This document shows positions 45,868 to 60,134 of a stretch of 64,000 nucleotides of DNA, in pieces. The notes beneath the pieces are model-generated. The model was not told the origin of the DNA. It saw only the letters and a list, made by a program, of their open reading frames with translations, and searched no databases. The translations under genes were made by a program, and so were the position numbers. This DNA is from Lasiosphaeris hirsuta (taxonomy: Eukaryota; Ascomycota; Sordariomycetes; Sordariales; Lasiosphaeriaceae): the NCBI GenBank assembly GCA_030549175.1, contig JAUKUA010000005.1:2294001-2358000 (forward strand), read 5' to 3'. The stretch's first letter is position 1. The number at the start of each line of letters is the position of its first letter.

Positions 45868-48800
45868 CTATGGGGTGTCGGAGCTAGCCAGTGGCCGCCC
45901 GTGGCCCGTGGCCCGTTCCCAGAAGTGTCGCGTCATCGTCATCGGCAGTGGGTGGTTCGGGTGTGGTGTCACCAACGACAGTGGGCGCTTTCGCCGCGCC
46001 ATGCCGCGAACAACTCATCAACCCCAGACTCGGAGCCTCACCGACACAAAGGAAAATGCACGATAATGCAGAGCTACTGCGAAGTCAAGCAACCGGTCAA
46101 GATGTGGATCCCAATGATTCCGGGCAGCCCCCCCCCCAGTTTCTCCCGGGCGGGCCAGTCAGGTCAGTGTGCCCCCCAAGGCCCGCCTAAGTGACAGCGC
46201 CGGAATCCTGCTCGCCGATCGTTCCATCGAATTGCGGTCCGGCCCCGGGCTGCTGGGGAAGCACACGATAGGGGGAAACGGCGCGCGTGGTAGGCTCTGC
46301 GTCCTGCGCGACCGCTCGACACCCTCTCTTCGTCTTTGTCTTGCTTGCCTTCCACAATACGCAGGGAGTGCGTGCATATTTCATCGAGCAACGTGTCATA
46401 CAGGACACAGGCGTCAACATACGCACATAGATGCGCCACGGCCGCACCGCAGCCCAGACGAAGCCCCAAGATAGCAAGAGGCTGACCACTCTCCCGAACA
46501 GCGTTACAGTGTTACAGTGCTGCAGCGTTGCACGCCTCTGCTGCAAAGACTGCTGAGACCGCAAAAGGTTGCTGCGAGGAGCTTTCGCAAGCGATACTGC
46601 CTGCCTTCAGACTCTCCAAACCGCCTCCAAGACGTATCTTGAAAATCCTTGCGATCCCGGCTTGCCCCCAATTCGCTGCCATGGCTGCCGTCTTGGGTAC
46701 AGCTGCATCTCACACATCCCGCGGGGCGCACACCGGTGCCCAGATCAAGTCATGTTTGTGCGTGCCGCTCGCGACCGCCTTCCGCCCCGTCGGCAGATTC
46801 ATCATACGCCCAAACGCTTCTAAGTGGAAGATTACTGGAGGCTTACTGCTCGCCTCGTGCTGCAGTCCTATGCACTCGGGAGAATACCGGGTTTTTTTTT
46901 TTCTGCCCCTTGCCTTGACCCTCGGCTTTGATGCGTTGAAGATGCTTTGGCGACTCGAGCAAAGGGGTAATTAGGGACCGAGTGGGGGGACGGGGAGCCC
47001 GGGACGCCGGATTCAGCTTTCTTCAACCAGTCGCTCGGGGGAACAAAATACCGCCGTGTTTGCTCGCCGTGTTGGACGTCCTGGCCGTCTCCGATGATAT
47101 TCGGGTTTCACAAGGCTGAGACCGAGTTTTAGTCATTCCCGTACCGCCTCGGGCAGCCGCAAAGTTGCCGGGTGCGAATCTGGGGAAGCTGGGGAAAAGG
47201 GACCATTCGCCCCCCCTGAATATCTCAGGGTGTGGTCGATCCCCCACACTTCTAGCGATCCGGTGTCGACACAGCTGTCCCACCACCCCTGTCGTCCTAT
47301 TTTCAATGACATGATGCGAACAAGTCAAGGAAAACAACCCTTTACCACCTCACGTGCGCCTCTGACAATTCCACAACGAGATATTCGCCGAGGGATACTC
47401 GTACCGCTGCGTGGTGCCACAGGTGCCGAGGATTCCGAACAAGTTGATGATGCGCTAAGATTTCAGCCATTGCCAGGTTAGTAAGCGTTCATCGGGCGAT
47501 GGTTTTGCATGTCATGGCAGCGACTTACCGTGCGGAACGTGTGCGAAGCGCCCATGTCTCTCTCTGGTCGTCCGGCAGCCGCCAGTGGCGGTTTGCGATC
47601 ATCGGTGGCCTAACGGCTTGGCTTTCCTGCTTGTCCATCTCTTTTGTCTCCCATTACAGCATCAAGTGTCAGCTGTGCCTAAAGAATATTTAGGCGTGGG
47701 GTGAGAGAGAGGAGAAATCGCGCTTTTCATGCGAAGGCTTGTTCACGATGAGGGATTGCCGTCGGCAGCGGCGGCACCACGCCCAAGGCCGCTTGGGGTG
47801 ATCGGACCGTTGCCCGACTGTGGCCCTTGTGTTGTTTCCTCCTGGCGTTGACGAAAAAACAGGGACACAGCAAAAGGATTGGGCAGCGTGCTCGGCGGCG
47901 TTCTCGGCGGCGTTCCGGGCGGCGTTCGATGCGACGTCCAGATCGGGGTTTATAGGGCTGGATCTTGAATCGTCGCGTGGGACATTGGCTTCCCTCCCGT
48001 GCCCTCCACCTCCGGCCTGTTGGGGACTTTGGGTCCGCCGCCCCGTTGCTGGTCTTAGCCGTCAGGCACGACATCGGAGCGGGTAAGGGGTAAGAGGCGT
48101 GGATCTAGATGTGGGCGTGGCTTGGGCTGGAACTTTTCAGATGCGCAAGAATTGGGCTCGAGCCTTCCCGTGGAGTTACTGGGGCCGATCTGAGATGATC
48201 GAAACGTTCCTGGGAGGGTGAGCATGGAGGTATACCCTCGTCAATGAGCAAAGGGCGAGATATCATGTCACAATCTGTTGGACAGGATCATCGAGCCCAG
48301 AGCCTCCTGTTTCCGGGGGTAGATAACAGTCCGATGCTTCGCAGCCTCGACTGCGGAGCACACAAGACGCCGGAGCAGAACCGAGCTGGGGGCTGTATTT
48401 ATATCGGGGCCATGAAGGGTAGCATCCAGAGCCACAGTCTACCTTGAGGAATCTGGTACCGAGGTGATACGGAGGGAAGTGGATGCAAACTGTATTGAGG
48501 GGCATATTTGGTGGGAGGTAAAACGAGGCAAGAGCTGTCTGTCCGCAACCATCAGGGGGCTTCTAGAAGGCGCCCCCAACGTGCCTGCATGCCTACCTAC
48601 CTAAGGTACCTCGGTACCCCTGAGCAGGCGACCACTTAAAGAAGGAGCTCCCCGTGAGCAAGTCCAGAAATCTAAACACGCGGAAAGGCTAGAGCTTTGC
48701 TTTGCGGCTCGTCTTTTTGCGTTCCTCCACTTGTCTGACATCTTTTTGCTCTTTGGGCGAAGTATTGCAACCAAAATAACATGGCGAGACCAACAGTACA

Positions 48801-51800
48801 CACACCAGAGAACTCAGAGTCAGTGGGTTCTACCGCACATGGTTCACAGTATAACAAGTATTCTCTTTTCGGGTAGCCGGGACCGGCTGAAAACATCAGA
48901 CGGAACAAATGGCCCAGAAGGTGGGCTGGTCCCAGGTGAGGCTCCTTAGAAACGCCTCTGTAGCCGCATTCTGACTGCTGCATCATCCAGTCAGAATTGA
49001 GGTGGGCACTGAGACCGGCATTTGTCTGCCACCAACCATCGCAGCTCTTGTCCCCTATTGGACAGCTTTTCCGGGGAAATCACCGAATTTGCTCGTGGGA
49101 TTGTTGCTTATAGTCAACTTGGTGCCTGGGGCCAAAAGGCGTTGCTTCTGGGGGCTTCTGGGGTAGCATTCTACAGCCGGTGGGTACCGAGACGTCCAGA
49201 AGCAGTGCCTCGAGAGCTATGCGTCCAGTTCTGAAAAGGCAGAAATCGCACCAAACAGACAGCCGCAACTGCTGAAGAGGGCAGAGGGCTAGCCTTTCGG
49301 CGACTGACAGCACCCAGACAAGCTAACAGGTCCTATTTGACCTAGGGACGCACGTCGACTTGGCCGCTGGCACTGTCTTCCCGCTCAGAAGCCTCGAAGA
49401 CACGAGTGCGAGCCTGCAGCGCCGAGACATTGCTTGGCAACGCATATCACGATAGTGGATCTGATGTTGCGTGTAAGCTTTCCTCGGCCGGCCCCTGACA
49501 CAACACGACATCTCGATCCACCACAGGCTGCTGGTGCCAGCGCCGTTCGCTGAGCGACACCTGTCCTAATGGGCCTACCCAATCGACCACGCAATCGACC
49601 TAATGGCGGACCGAAGGACCCCGCCGCGCTTCCGAACGACGTATGTCCACATTTGGCCCTTGTCTTCCGGATCGAGCGCGTTGCAGATGCAAGCCAGTGG
49701 TTGAACACCGCCGGCAGAGACCATGTTCCTTCGCACATGGGCCCAGCCAACAGGGCCCGCCTTACACCAAATGTACCGACTACCTCCTGCGTAGTAGGGG
49801 CGCACCCTTCATGCAGCCCCCTCCCCCCCCCCCCAGGTTCAACATCCAGGCTCCCCAGACTCCCCCCTCGGCGCCCTGTTGTCTCTGTGTGTAGCCCCCT
49901 TCGATCCCACCAACCTGGTACCCATCGGTAATCGGACCTGCTGATGGCTCGCATCTCGATCGTCCTGATCCGTGGCCACCTGCAGCAGCAACCTTGATGG
50001 GGACATACATTAGGAGGAGGGGGGGAGTGTGTGGTGAAGGGGGTGGCGAGAAGAGAGGTACTGTACACTCACTACCGGTATCTGAAACCATGCCGGCGAT
50101 GGAAGCTAGCTGCCAGCCCCATCCCCCATCTTCGATCCCCGTCACCCTCCGGGCTCGGCCACAGCTCCAGCCTACGGTCATCCATACGCCGCCGGCGTCA
50201 TCCTGTCTAGCGTCTTGCTGCCATTCTTGCTGTCAACGTATGTACAGCTGCTGGGGGAAGGGGGGGGGGGGGGGGAGGCGCTAGCCTGCTCCGTTCGGCC
50301 ATGCAGATACGTGCCGGGCAGGGAGGGTTCATGACACCCTGCGAAACAACGACGCTCCTACCGTGGCGAGGTCCTGATCTATCCGGGCCTGCTTGAGGGC
50401 TCGTCTCTGCACCCCGAGTGGGTCAGCTACTGTACCCGGTCTGGATATCTGTATGTCATCGCGATCCAACAACGGTCGACGGTCGGCCGTATTCATCCGG
50501 AGGTTCTTATCTCAATGTTCCGACTGCTCCATTGCTGATACGAGGACGCCTTACCCGGGGGCAAACAATTGGCTAGAGGGTAAATGGGCGTGTTGGGGAG
50601 TAAGGCAAGCTACGAGAATATATAATGTCATGATTTTCCCTGATCTAGCGGGTTGCGTTGAATTCTCAGCTGCGACGGCCAAACTGAAGTCGACATATCA
50701 TATCACGTTCGTATCGCCACCTTAAAGGGGGGCATGGCTATTGGGGCACTCCAAAGGGGCATACAGTAAGGCCCAATGAAGCGAATCCGTTCGGCCACCA
50801 ATCACCAGAGACAATTATTTACGACTTGACCTGTTTATTCCCGCTAAGGGAGAGGCTGTGTTTTCGGATGCTGGTGGAAACACTATCATTCACAAGGAAT
50901 TATGTGGCTCTCTATTGAGCCTGGATCAGTGTTGAGTTGGAGCGCCGCTCGGCAATTCTGTTGGGCGAGTCCAGAGGCCTCCCAGCATACATATGGGAGA
51001 CTCAGCTGGTGGCTAAGATAGGTTACACACATCTTATGCCAAAAGTTCCCCTCCTTCGCCATGCTGTCAAGCTCCTATCTCATGCTGGTGATTGATTTGG
51101 TCACCCGCCTTTTCAAGCCATTGCGGTTTTGCCTACCAACAAACCGGGGGCACACAAGACACAAGACGCGTTTGGTGCCAAAGGCTATCATCGGCTCTTG
51201 AAATTGAATTGACGCTATTCCAGACCCCACGGTGTTGTGACTCGCACTGCAACCTCTTGTCTCAGACAACCTAGACAAATGGCGTCATGAATCTCGGGTT
51301 GCTACCCACCATCTCTATGACCTCGTACTATACGTCGATATATATATCTCTTCTTGTTTGGGAGGGAATCAATTTCCAAACAACATGCCGAGGCTGGGCT
51401 GTCCGAATTACAGCGAACAATCAGCCATGGGCATCGCATTCTCTCATATTGTTTCAAGGGATCAAACTATCACCGTACTTTCCAACCTTGCAACGGGGTA
51501 TGCACAATCCAAACAAAACAGACGCAGGGCTCGTTTTACCCCTTGATGTAAATACAGCAGGATCAGGGTAGCGAATGAGAAGACAGAAACCCTACAACTC
51601 AATCTGGGAGCATCGCTGTAAAGGCACTGCAAAGACACTGCAAAGACAAGCTTAGAAGCCATCGCAAAATTGAATCAGTCTATCTGGCCCATGTTACATT
51701 GAGACAAGCCCTGCTGGTTTACGAGGGTCAATGCCCTGACCCTCTCCCGATATATTGAACCTCACCATGCGCCAGTGATCTAGACCCCCTGAACCTTTTC

Positions 51801-51896
51801 TCCTCTCGCGAGAGAAGGGGAACATATTGCCGCTATTATTTGTACTACATTTTCACAGCAACCCTTCCCCTTCCATCGCTATTACTAAGCAGTAAT

Positions 51897-53557
51897 TTAC
51901 TCGGCAGCCTCAGCCTTGGCCTCCTCGACGGCCTCGATATCAACGTTTTCGACGGCAAGATTCTTGATCTCGCGATGTTGTCCATTGTTATGTTGTCCGT
52001 TGTGGTGTTGCCCGTTGTGGTGTTGCCCTTTTTGGTGTTGTCCACTAGGCTGCTGTCCGACGTGGCCGGGCTGCTGCCCAACATGACCATGCTGCTGTCC
52101 ACCGAAACCGCCATAGCCCTGGTTGCCGAAACCGCCGTTGTTACCGTAGTTGTCGTTCCCATGGCCTCCAAAGCCGCCCTCATGACCGACACCGCCATAA
52201 CCGCCACCGAAGCCGCCGTGATTGCCATAGTTGCCTGATCCGCCGTGGTGGCTGCCGAAACCACCTTCGTGTCCGTAGTTGTCATTGCCTCCGACGCCGC
52301 CGTGGTGACCGCCGAAGCCGCCTTCACGTCCGTAGTTGTCGTTACCGTCGCCGTAGCCTCCAAAGCCACCATGGTGACCACCGAAGCCGCCCTCATGTCC
52401 GTAGTTGTCGTTACCGTTACCGTAGCCTCCAAAGCCACCATGGTGACCGCCGAAGCCGCCCTCATGTCCGTAGTTGTCGTCACCGTTACCGTAGCCTCCA
52501 AAGCTACCATGGTGACCGCCGAAGCCGCCGTCATGTCCGTAGTTGTCGTTACCGTTGCCGTAGCCTCCAAAGCCACCATGGTGACCACCGAAGCCGCCCT
52601 CATGACCGTAGTTGTTACCAAAGTTGTTGTGACCTCCGTAGCCGGCGTGGCCTTCGAATCCCGAGCCATGACCGCCATAGCCCGAGTTGCCGCCATAAGC
52701 ATTGTGTACACCGTTGTATCCACCACCGTAGTGGTGGCCAACCCCGCGGTAGCCCGAGTCGCGGCCAGCGTAGCCGTACTCGCCGCCGTGTCCCGACTGA
52801 CCGGAGCCGCTGTTGCTGTAGCCGCCGTGGTCATAGCCCGAGTGGCCGTAGCTACGGTGGCGGTACTTGCAGGAGCCGTAGTTATGCTCCTTGAGGTTGC
52901 TGCAGTAGCCGTTGCCGTAGTCATCGTCCGAATCCGAATCCGAGTCCGAGTCGGAATCCGAGTCGGAGCTCGAGTCTGAGTAGTCATTGTGGCTGTAGCT
53001 CTTGTGGCCGTAACCGGAGTGGTCGCTGTAGCCGCCCTCAATCCAACCGATGGGAACAGGGCGGACGCAGCGGATGCGTTTGTGGTAGCTCTTCTGCAAG
53101 TCGTGGCAGCCGTAGCCAAGGTAGCCGAAGAAGTCTCCCGAGCACGTCAGACGGCCGTACTCGTCCTTGGTCCAGTCCGAGAAGGCGGCGGCATGGTCAT
53201 CGACATAGAAGGACTGGCGGTACTCGCCGATGCGAAGCTAGAAGGCAAGTGTCAGCTAGTGTTGGAAAGTTGGTAAACGGTTTGACTTACATCGCAGTCG
53301 AAGTTGAGGCGCTCCTTGTTACCGTAGTAGTCCTTGCTGTATAAAGGTGTCAATGAATGTCTGGCGCCCAAAGGGTCAATACCCCCGGAATTGAGTGCCT
53401 ACCAGTCGCAGGTGTCAAAGAAGCTGATGTCCTTGTAACTGTAGCCGTCGTATCCACTCTGGGCCGCAAGGGCAGTCAGGTTGACAGCGGGAGCGGCGAG
53501 AACACTGCTAGCGACCGCAAGGGCGGCGAGGCCGGTGCGGAGAGTGCTCACGGACAT
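51897..53557 (-). CDS. secreted Gly/His/Tyr-rich tandem-repeat protein
   Basis: Three exons on the minus strand, 53557-53403, 53336-53291 and 53237-51897, encode 513 residues in consistent phase. Residues 1-21 form a clear signal peptide (MSVSTLRTGLAALAVASSVLA). A Cys-containing region to about residue 125 looks folded (DTCDCKDYYGNKERLNFDCD, TCSGDFFGYLGYGCHDL). An alternating Ser/Asp run covers about 154-173, then a Cys-containing Gly/Tyr/His-rich segment. About 273-395 consists of 23-residue repeats (HEGGFGGHHGGFGGYGNGNDNYG and variants), encoded by a 69-bp minisatellite. A short GHVGQQP / GQHHN repeat segment follows, and the protein ends in an acidic, non-repetitive tail (VENVDIEAVEEAKAEAAE). 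I do not recognise a family. Composition suggests a cell-wall or extracellular-matrix protein, possibly metal-binding through its many His and the Asp/Ser run; this is inference. No GPI signal is seen at the C-terminus. Confidence 0.8.
52254..52620. repeat. 69-bp coding minisatellite (4 full units plus a 57-bp unit)
   Basis: On the plus strand the word GTAGTTG recurs at 52332, 52401, 52470, 52539 and 52608, exactly 69 bases apart, with one shortened 57-bp spacing to 52275. Units differ at only a few bases. It lies inside exon 3 of the secreted repeat protein and keeps its frame, since both unit lengths are multiples of three. Confidence 0.9.
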
Positions 53558-55197
53558 AGTTTGACGATTGTGTGCTCGATAGCTGGAAACTTACCAAGTG
53601 ACCGGTCGAGGTGGTGAGATGTCGATGATTGTGCGGATGAGGGCGAACTCTAGGCTCTGGGGAAGGTCAGGTTGAGAACATCTTATACGAAACTCGTGGC
53701 CGGTACCTGCTCACGAGACACATGATCGCCGATCTCAGCATCATCAAACTCGCTACTTGCGTTGGCCCAAGGAGCGCCGAGATGGATATTCTCAACCAAC
53801 AATACCGAGGGGCGCCGAGTTGAGGGGGGGAGAGGCGCCATTGGAAGAGGTTAGAAGCTCGGATCTACTCGGGCCTCCAGGCTAGACCAAGCCATAGTCG
53901 GAAAAGCATCGAGGATTGAGCATGCCGATGAGGGGGCTTTGGGAGCACCTCATTTGCAACTCTCACTCGTGAAAGAGGCGCTCGTAGACAGCCCCACCGG
54001 TCCCGAGTTTACGGGAAAGCTTCAGCGGTGCAGCACCCACACTCGATGTCAGGGTCTGGTATCGGTGTCGTGCTTGTTCCCAGGCTGGTAGGTGACTGGG
54101 GGAGATTTACAAGCAAAGAGGTTCTGCGGCTTGTGTCCTTGGCTGAATTCTTCATCGAATTGCAGGCGGGAGTCCCGAGGAGTCCAATAACAACGGGAAG
54201 AGAAGGGACGGGCCGGGGAAGCCCCCCACCCTTGACCCAGCTTCCCTCGTAACTTTGCAGAAGCCTACGCGTGGTGCCACCGAGTCCCTAAAGACTAGAA
54301 CTTCTATACCTTATTGGGCAAGTCTGCGAAGCCCATCATATTTTGGATGGCGCCCTTGGAGCACTTATGAGACTAGCAATCTGACATAATTGTGTCCAGG
54401 GGGGAGCCCATGGGGATTGAGCATGTGAAGGGGTCCGGAGTCCGGACTGGGACCCGACTGTTCACGACAAAGTAAGAGCGACTGAAGAGAGCCACCGGGC
54501 GTATCTGTGCCGCCAGTGATTTGTAGCAAAAGAAAAACCAACAAAAAAAACCATGAACGAGCTGTCAAAGTGAGGGGAGCCCGATGATTGAGAGCAGACT
54601 TTGGTGAAGAGCAGTTGTCCTGGTGTCCGAGTGTCTGAGTGTCTCACGTGCGCAACCGAGCTGCCAAATGCCAAGCCACTGCCAAAGCCGCAAGGGGCAA
54701 GGAATTTCATTCAGCCTTGTCCTTGTTTGCATTTCTCAGCCTCGCCAGCATACTTCGCAACGCGTTGTTGCCGCCGATCCGTCCTTGCCACGTCGATACG
54801 TCCTCTGGATTGCTGTTCTCTTTGGCGGATATACTGCGTCAACTCTGCTGCGCTCGGGGAACCCGCTCACCTCACCGATATTGTTACTATTCGCGGCTCC
54901 GCCCACAATAGGCAAGCCGCGCGCAACTACGGCCGGCTGGCTTTTGCCTCTGCAACAAACCGAAAGTTACTGCGAACTGCCAACCAAGCTGATCCTCGAC
55001 CTCAACACATCAGAGTCAATTGCACTTCAAGGTTTCCAGCCCGAGACAATAGCTTCAGCACTCCGGAACCCCTGAATCCGCCGAAACAAATAGTCAATAG
55101 GGGTGGACGACTCTGCGCGACCCCCCAAAGAGAGGAGGCTCCCATCGTTCCCTCACCATCAACCCCCAACCCCCATTAGCCTCCATCATGACGAGCC
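53558..55197. other. divergent intergenic region
   Basis: About 1.6 kb between the secreted repeat-protein gene (-) and the nuclear unknown gene (+); it should hold both promoters. The open plus-strand frames at 54601-55179 precede the start at 55198, have no domain and are probably chance frames in the 5' leader. No repeat or RNA gene is seen. Confidence 0.5.
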
Positions 55198-55924
55198 AAA
55201 ACCCATCAACACCTATCAAGGTCCCTCCCTCGGCTGCCAACTATACCCCAGCCACACTCGATCCAGATCTTCGGTCGCAAATCAACATGGCGCTAATAAA
55301 AGAAGGCTGTGTCACAAAGTGAGTCTCCCCCTCCACCAACAAACAAAGCGCTTCCATTCCCTTCCCAATCGTCTCTTCTGCTATTTGCGCCCGACCCGGT
55401 TAACCAAGCCCCCTTCCCTTCTTCCCCCACATTAGGATCCAAGAGCAACTCCTCCACTCCCTCCACGCGCACCACTCCAATTGGCCAACCGTCGTCCAGA
55501 CCCACGCCATAACCCTCTTACGTTCCGGCGAAGTCTCGACCTTCCCTGCCCTGCTGCGGCGTGTCATGGAAGATGTCCGGCAAGACACAGCTGTGGCCCC
55601 GGGTGCCACCACCAACGGAACCTCAGAGGTCAACGGCGGGCGTAGCAAGCCGAGCGCCAACGGTGGCGGGACGCCCTCGGCAGCCGCCCGGGACGGCGAG
55701 AACGGCGGCGGCGGCGGCAGCAGCAACGGAAACTCGGGCTCGGCGACACTCAGCCTGGCCGTGCCGCACTCGGTCGTTGAGGACGCGCTCAAAGTCACGC
55801 GAGACAGCCTGGAGATGGTGTGTGATATCGAGGAGAACGGGGCGACGTAAGGGTGCGCCGCCCTGAGTACCCAAGGACTTCTTTTCTTTTCTTTCCTTTG
55901 ACTACACCCGCACACCCGCACATC

Positions 55925-56003
<79 letters not shown>

Positions 56004-56432
56004 CCACACATTCACACATCCACACAAATACACAAACACATATCAACCAGCACCACAACACACAGCCACAAAAACATCTCACACATACAATATACCAACC
56101 AGGACCGACGACGCGTGCTGACCTCTGCGATTTGTTTTTCTGACATGTAGGGGTCTAGCAACGCCGCTGCGATGAAAAAGAGGAGGATAAGAGGGGAGGA
56201 GAGCGACGATGAAGAGGGCGAGGAGGACAGGAGGAATAGCTTCAGGAATGGCATGGTAACAACAGGTACAAATGATAGGGAAGGAGGCAAGATGGACTTG
56301 GAGACAAGCCAAGGTGTGGTAGAGCAAGGAATCGCTGTTACCGACAGTTTCACTCTGGTTGAAGCTCTACGGACAGCCGGGCTCTACGAGCAGCCTGAAG
56401 ACCGGCAGCCGGGCGAACATGAGGTTGGGTGA
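55198..56432 (+). CDS. conserved fungal protein of unknown function, probably nuclear
   Basis: Three exons, 55198-55319, 55436-55846 and 56159-56432, encode 268 residues; the phases (2 and 2) agree at both joins (CVTKIQEQ and ENGATNAAAMKKRR). The conserved part is residues 24-100 (LDPDLRSQINMALIKEG, IQEQLLHSLHAHHSNWPTVV, ITLLRSGEVSTFPALLRRV), which looks like a bundle of helices, followed by a Gly/Ser/Asn-rich linker and a helix SLAVPHSVVEDALKVTRDSLEMVCDIEE. The third exon adds a basic patch KKRRIRG and an acidic run SDDEEGEED, resembling a nuclear localisation signal beside an acidic tail. I believe the N-terminal block is shared among ascomycetes but know no assigned function. The 312-nt second intron holds a long CA microsatellite. 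The exact 3' splice site of that intron is chosen by frame and is the weakest part of the model. Confidence 0.75.
55927..56002. repeat. (CA)n dinucleotide microsatellite, within an intron
   Basis: About 76 bases of nearly pure CA with a single TA interruption near 55967, flanked by further CA-rich sequence to about 56090. It occupies the middle of intron 2 of the conserved unknown gene and explains that intron's unusual length. Confidence 0.92.
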
Positions 56433-57372
56433 AGCGGGATTGATGATGATATGGTCACGGAAAACAACAAGCACGAACGTACCCTAACCCTCGCACCTTT
56501 TTACATACGGCTTGGAGCAGGGAGGGGGAGCTGAAAGTATCATGATATTCCAGGGGACCAGACAAACCCCCAGTGTACAGAACATAATAATAAATATGTT
56601 GGCTGTTCCCGGCCCGTATATAAATCACGCTGGAACATACCACGCTAAAGTTTCCCCGAGACATGTGCGGGAGTTACTAGTGGACACTTGCAACATATTA
56701 TGAATCAGGGTTATTACTGGGCACTCCCACACACAGCCTCGTTCCCAAATCTTTCTGCTGGAGATAGAACATACTACATCTGAAGGCCTGTTGGACAATA
56801 CGGTACCTTTACGGCCCTGCCAAGCCGCACCTTGAAATCACATCCTTCACATCCTAATACTAACAAGCAATGTAACTAAATCAATTTTGCAGTCTATCTC
56901 GTCCTGTATCACCGAGACCACGACCTGAGAGGAAACGCCCGCGGCTGCGACCCCAACCCCGTTGGTCGTCATCTCAGTTTCTGTAAGGGAAAATCAAAAT
57001 GTGTGCTGCGAGAGCGCCCCTGAACTCGCCACTATTCCGCTCGTCTCATCGGCCTGGGCTCTTCCGATTCGTCGAAAAAGAGTAATTTGGTGGCAGAAGG
57101 CAAGTGCTATCTACCTGCGGTCCAAAGCAAAACGGAGCAAAGTAGCTACGCAGATACCGTTGTTACTGAACCCCTTTCTCTGCCTATCGTGAAAGCAGCC
57201 ATTGAGCCGCTCTATTTCCTTTCTCCCCAAAGACTCCTTGACTCGTTATGGTGAAGACGACCGAGAGATGATGCAGCGGGGCAGTTGATGACGAGAAAGA
57301 GAAATCTTAGAATACATGAGACCCCTGTAGTTCTACTGCCAGGTCCAAAGACAAACGCCGAGATTTGCCCGC
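56433..57372. other. 3'-3' intergenic region
   Basis: About 0.94 kb between the convergent unknown gene and CDC48. It is AT-richer than the flanking exons and presumably holds both 3' untranslated regions. No frame, repeat or RNA gene stands out. Confidence 0.5.

Positions 57373-60134
<2,762 letters not shown>

Larger units (their letters stand above)
41743..51896. other. ~10 kb block without supportable genes, rich in simple repeats
   Basis: Upstream of the HMT1-like gene and downstream of the next minus-strand gene. Many frames of 60-230 codons occur but have random Arg/Pro/Ser/Cys/Trp-rich composition, overlap on both strands, and show no domain, signal peptide or spliceable series. Simple repeats cluster at 42.1-42.3, 43.7-44.0, 44.87 and 45.8 kb and are listed separately. 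GC-rich at 42-46 kb, it becomes more mixed at 46-51 kb. I see no transposon features, tRNA or rRNA. A poorly conserved secreted protein or lncRNA could be hidden here. Confidence 0.4.

Noticed and set aside
49385..50068. 227-codon minus-strand frame in the gene-free block
   Set aside because: Gly/Arg/Ser/Cys-rich with poly-Gly from a homopolymer; no motif, signal peptide or plausible splicing to a larger protein.
52254..52620. Regularly spaced repeats that might suggest a CRISPR array
   Set aside because: The whole 69-bp unit is repeated with no unique spacers, it lies in a coding exon, and the genome is fungal.
52245..52979. Val/Ala/Thr-rich plus-strand frame of 244 codons
   Set aside because: Antisense to the 69-bp repeat exon; periodic only because the repeat is. 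No signal peptide or independent evidence.
51845..53119. 424-codon Ala/Thr/Met-rich minus-strand frame overlapping the secreted repeat protein
   Set aside because: Alternative frame of the same repeat exon; the chosen frame connects through two good introns to a signal peptide, this one does not.
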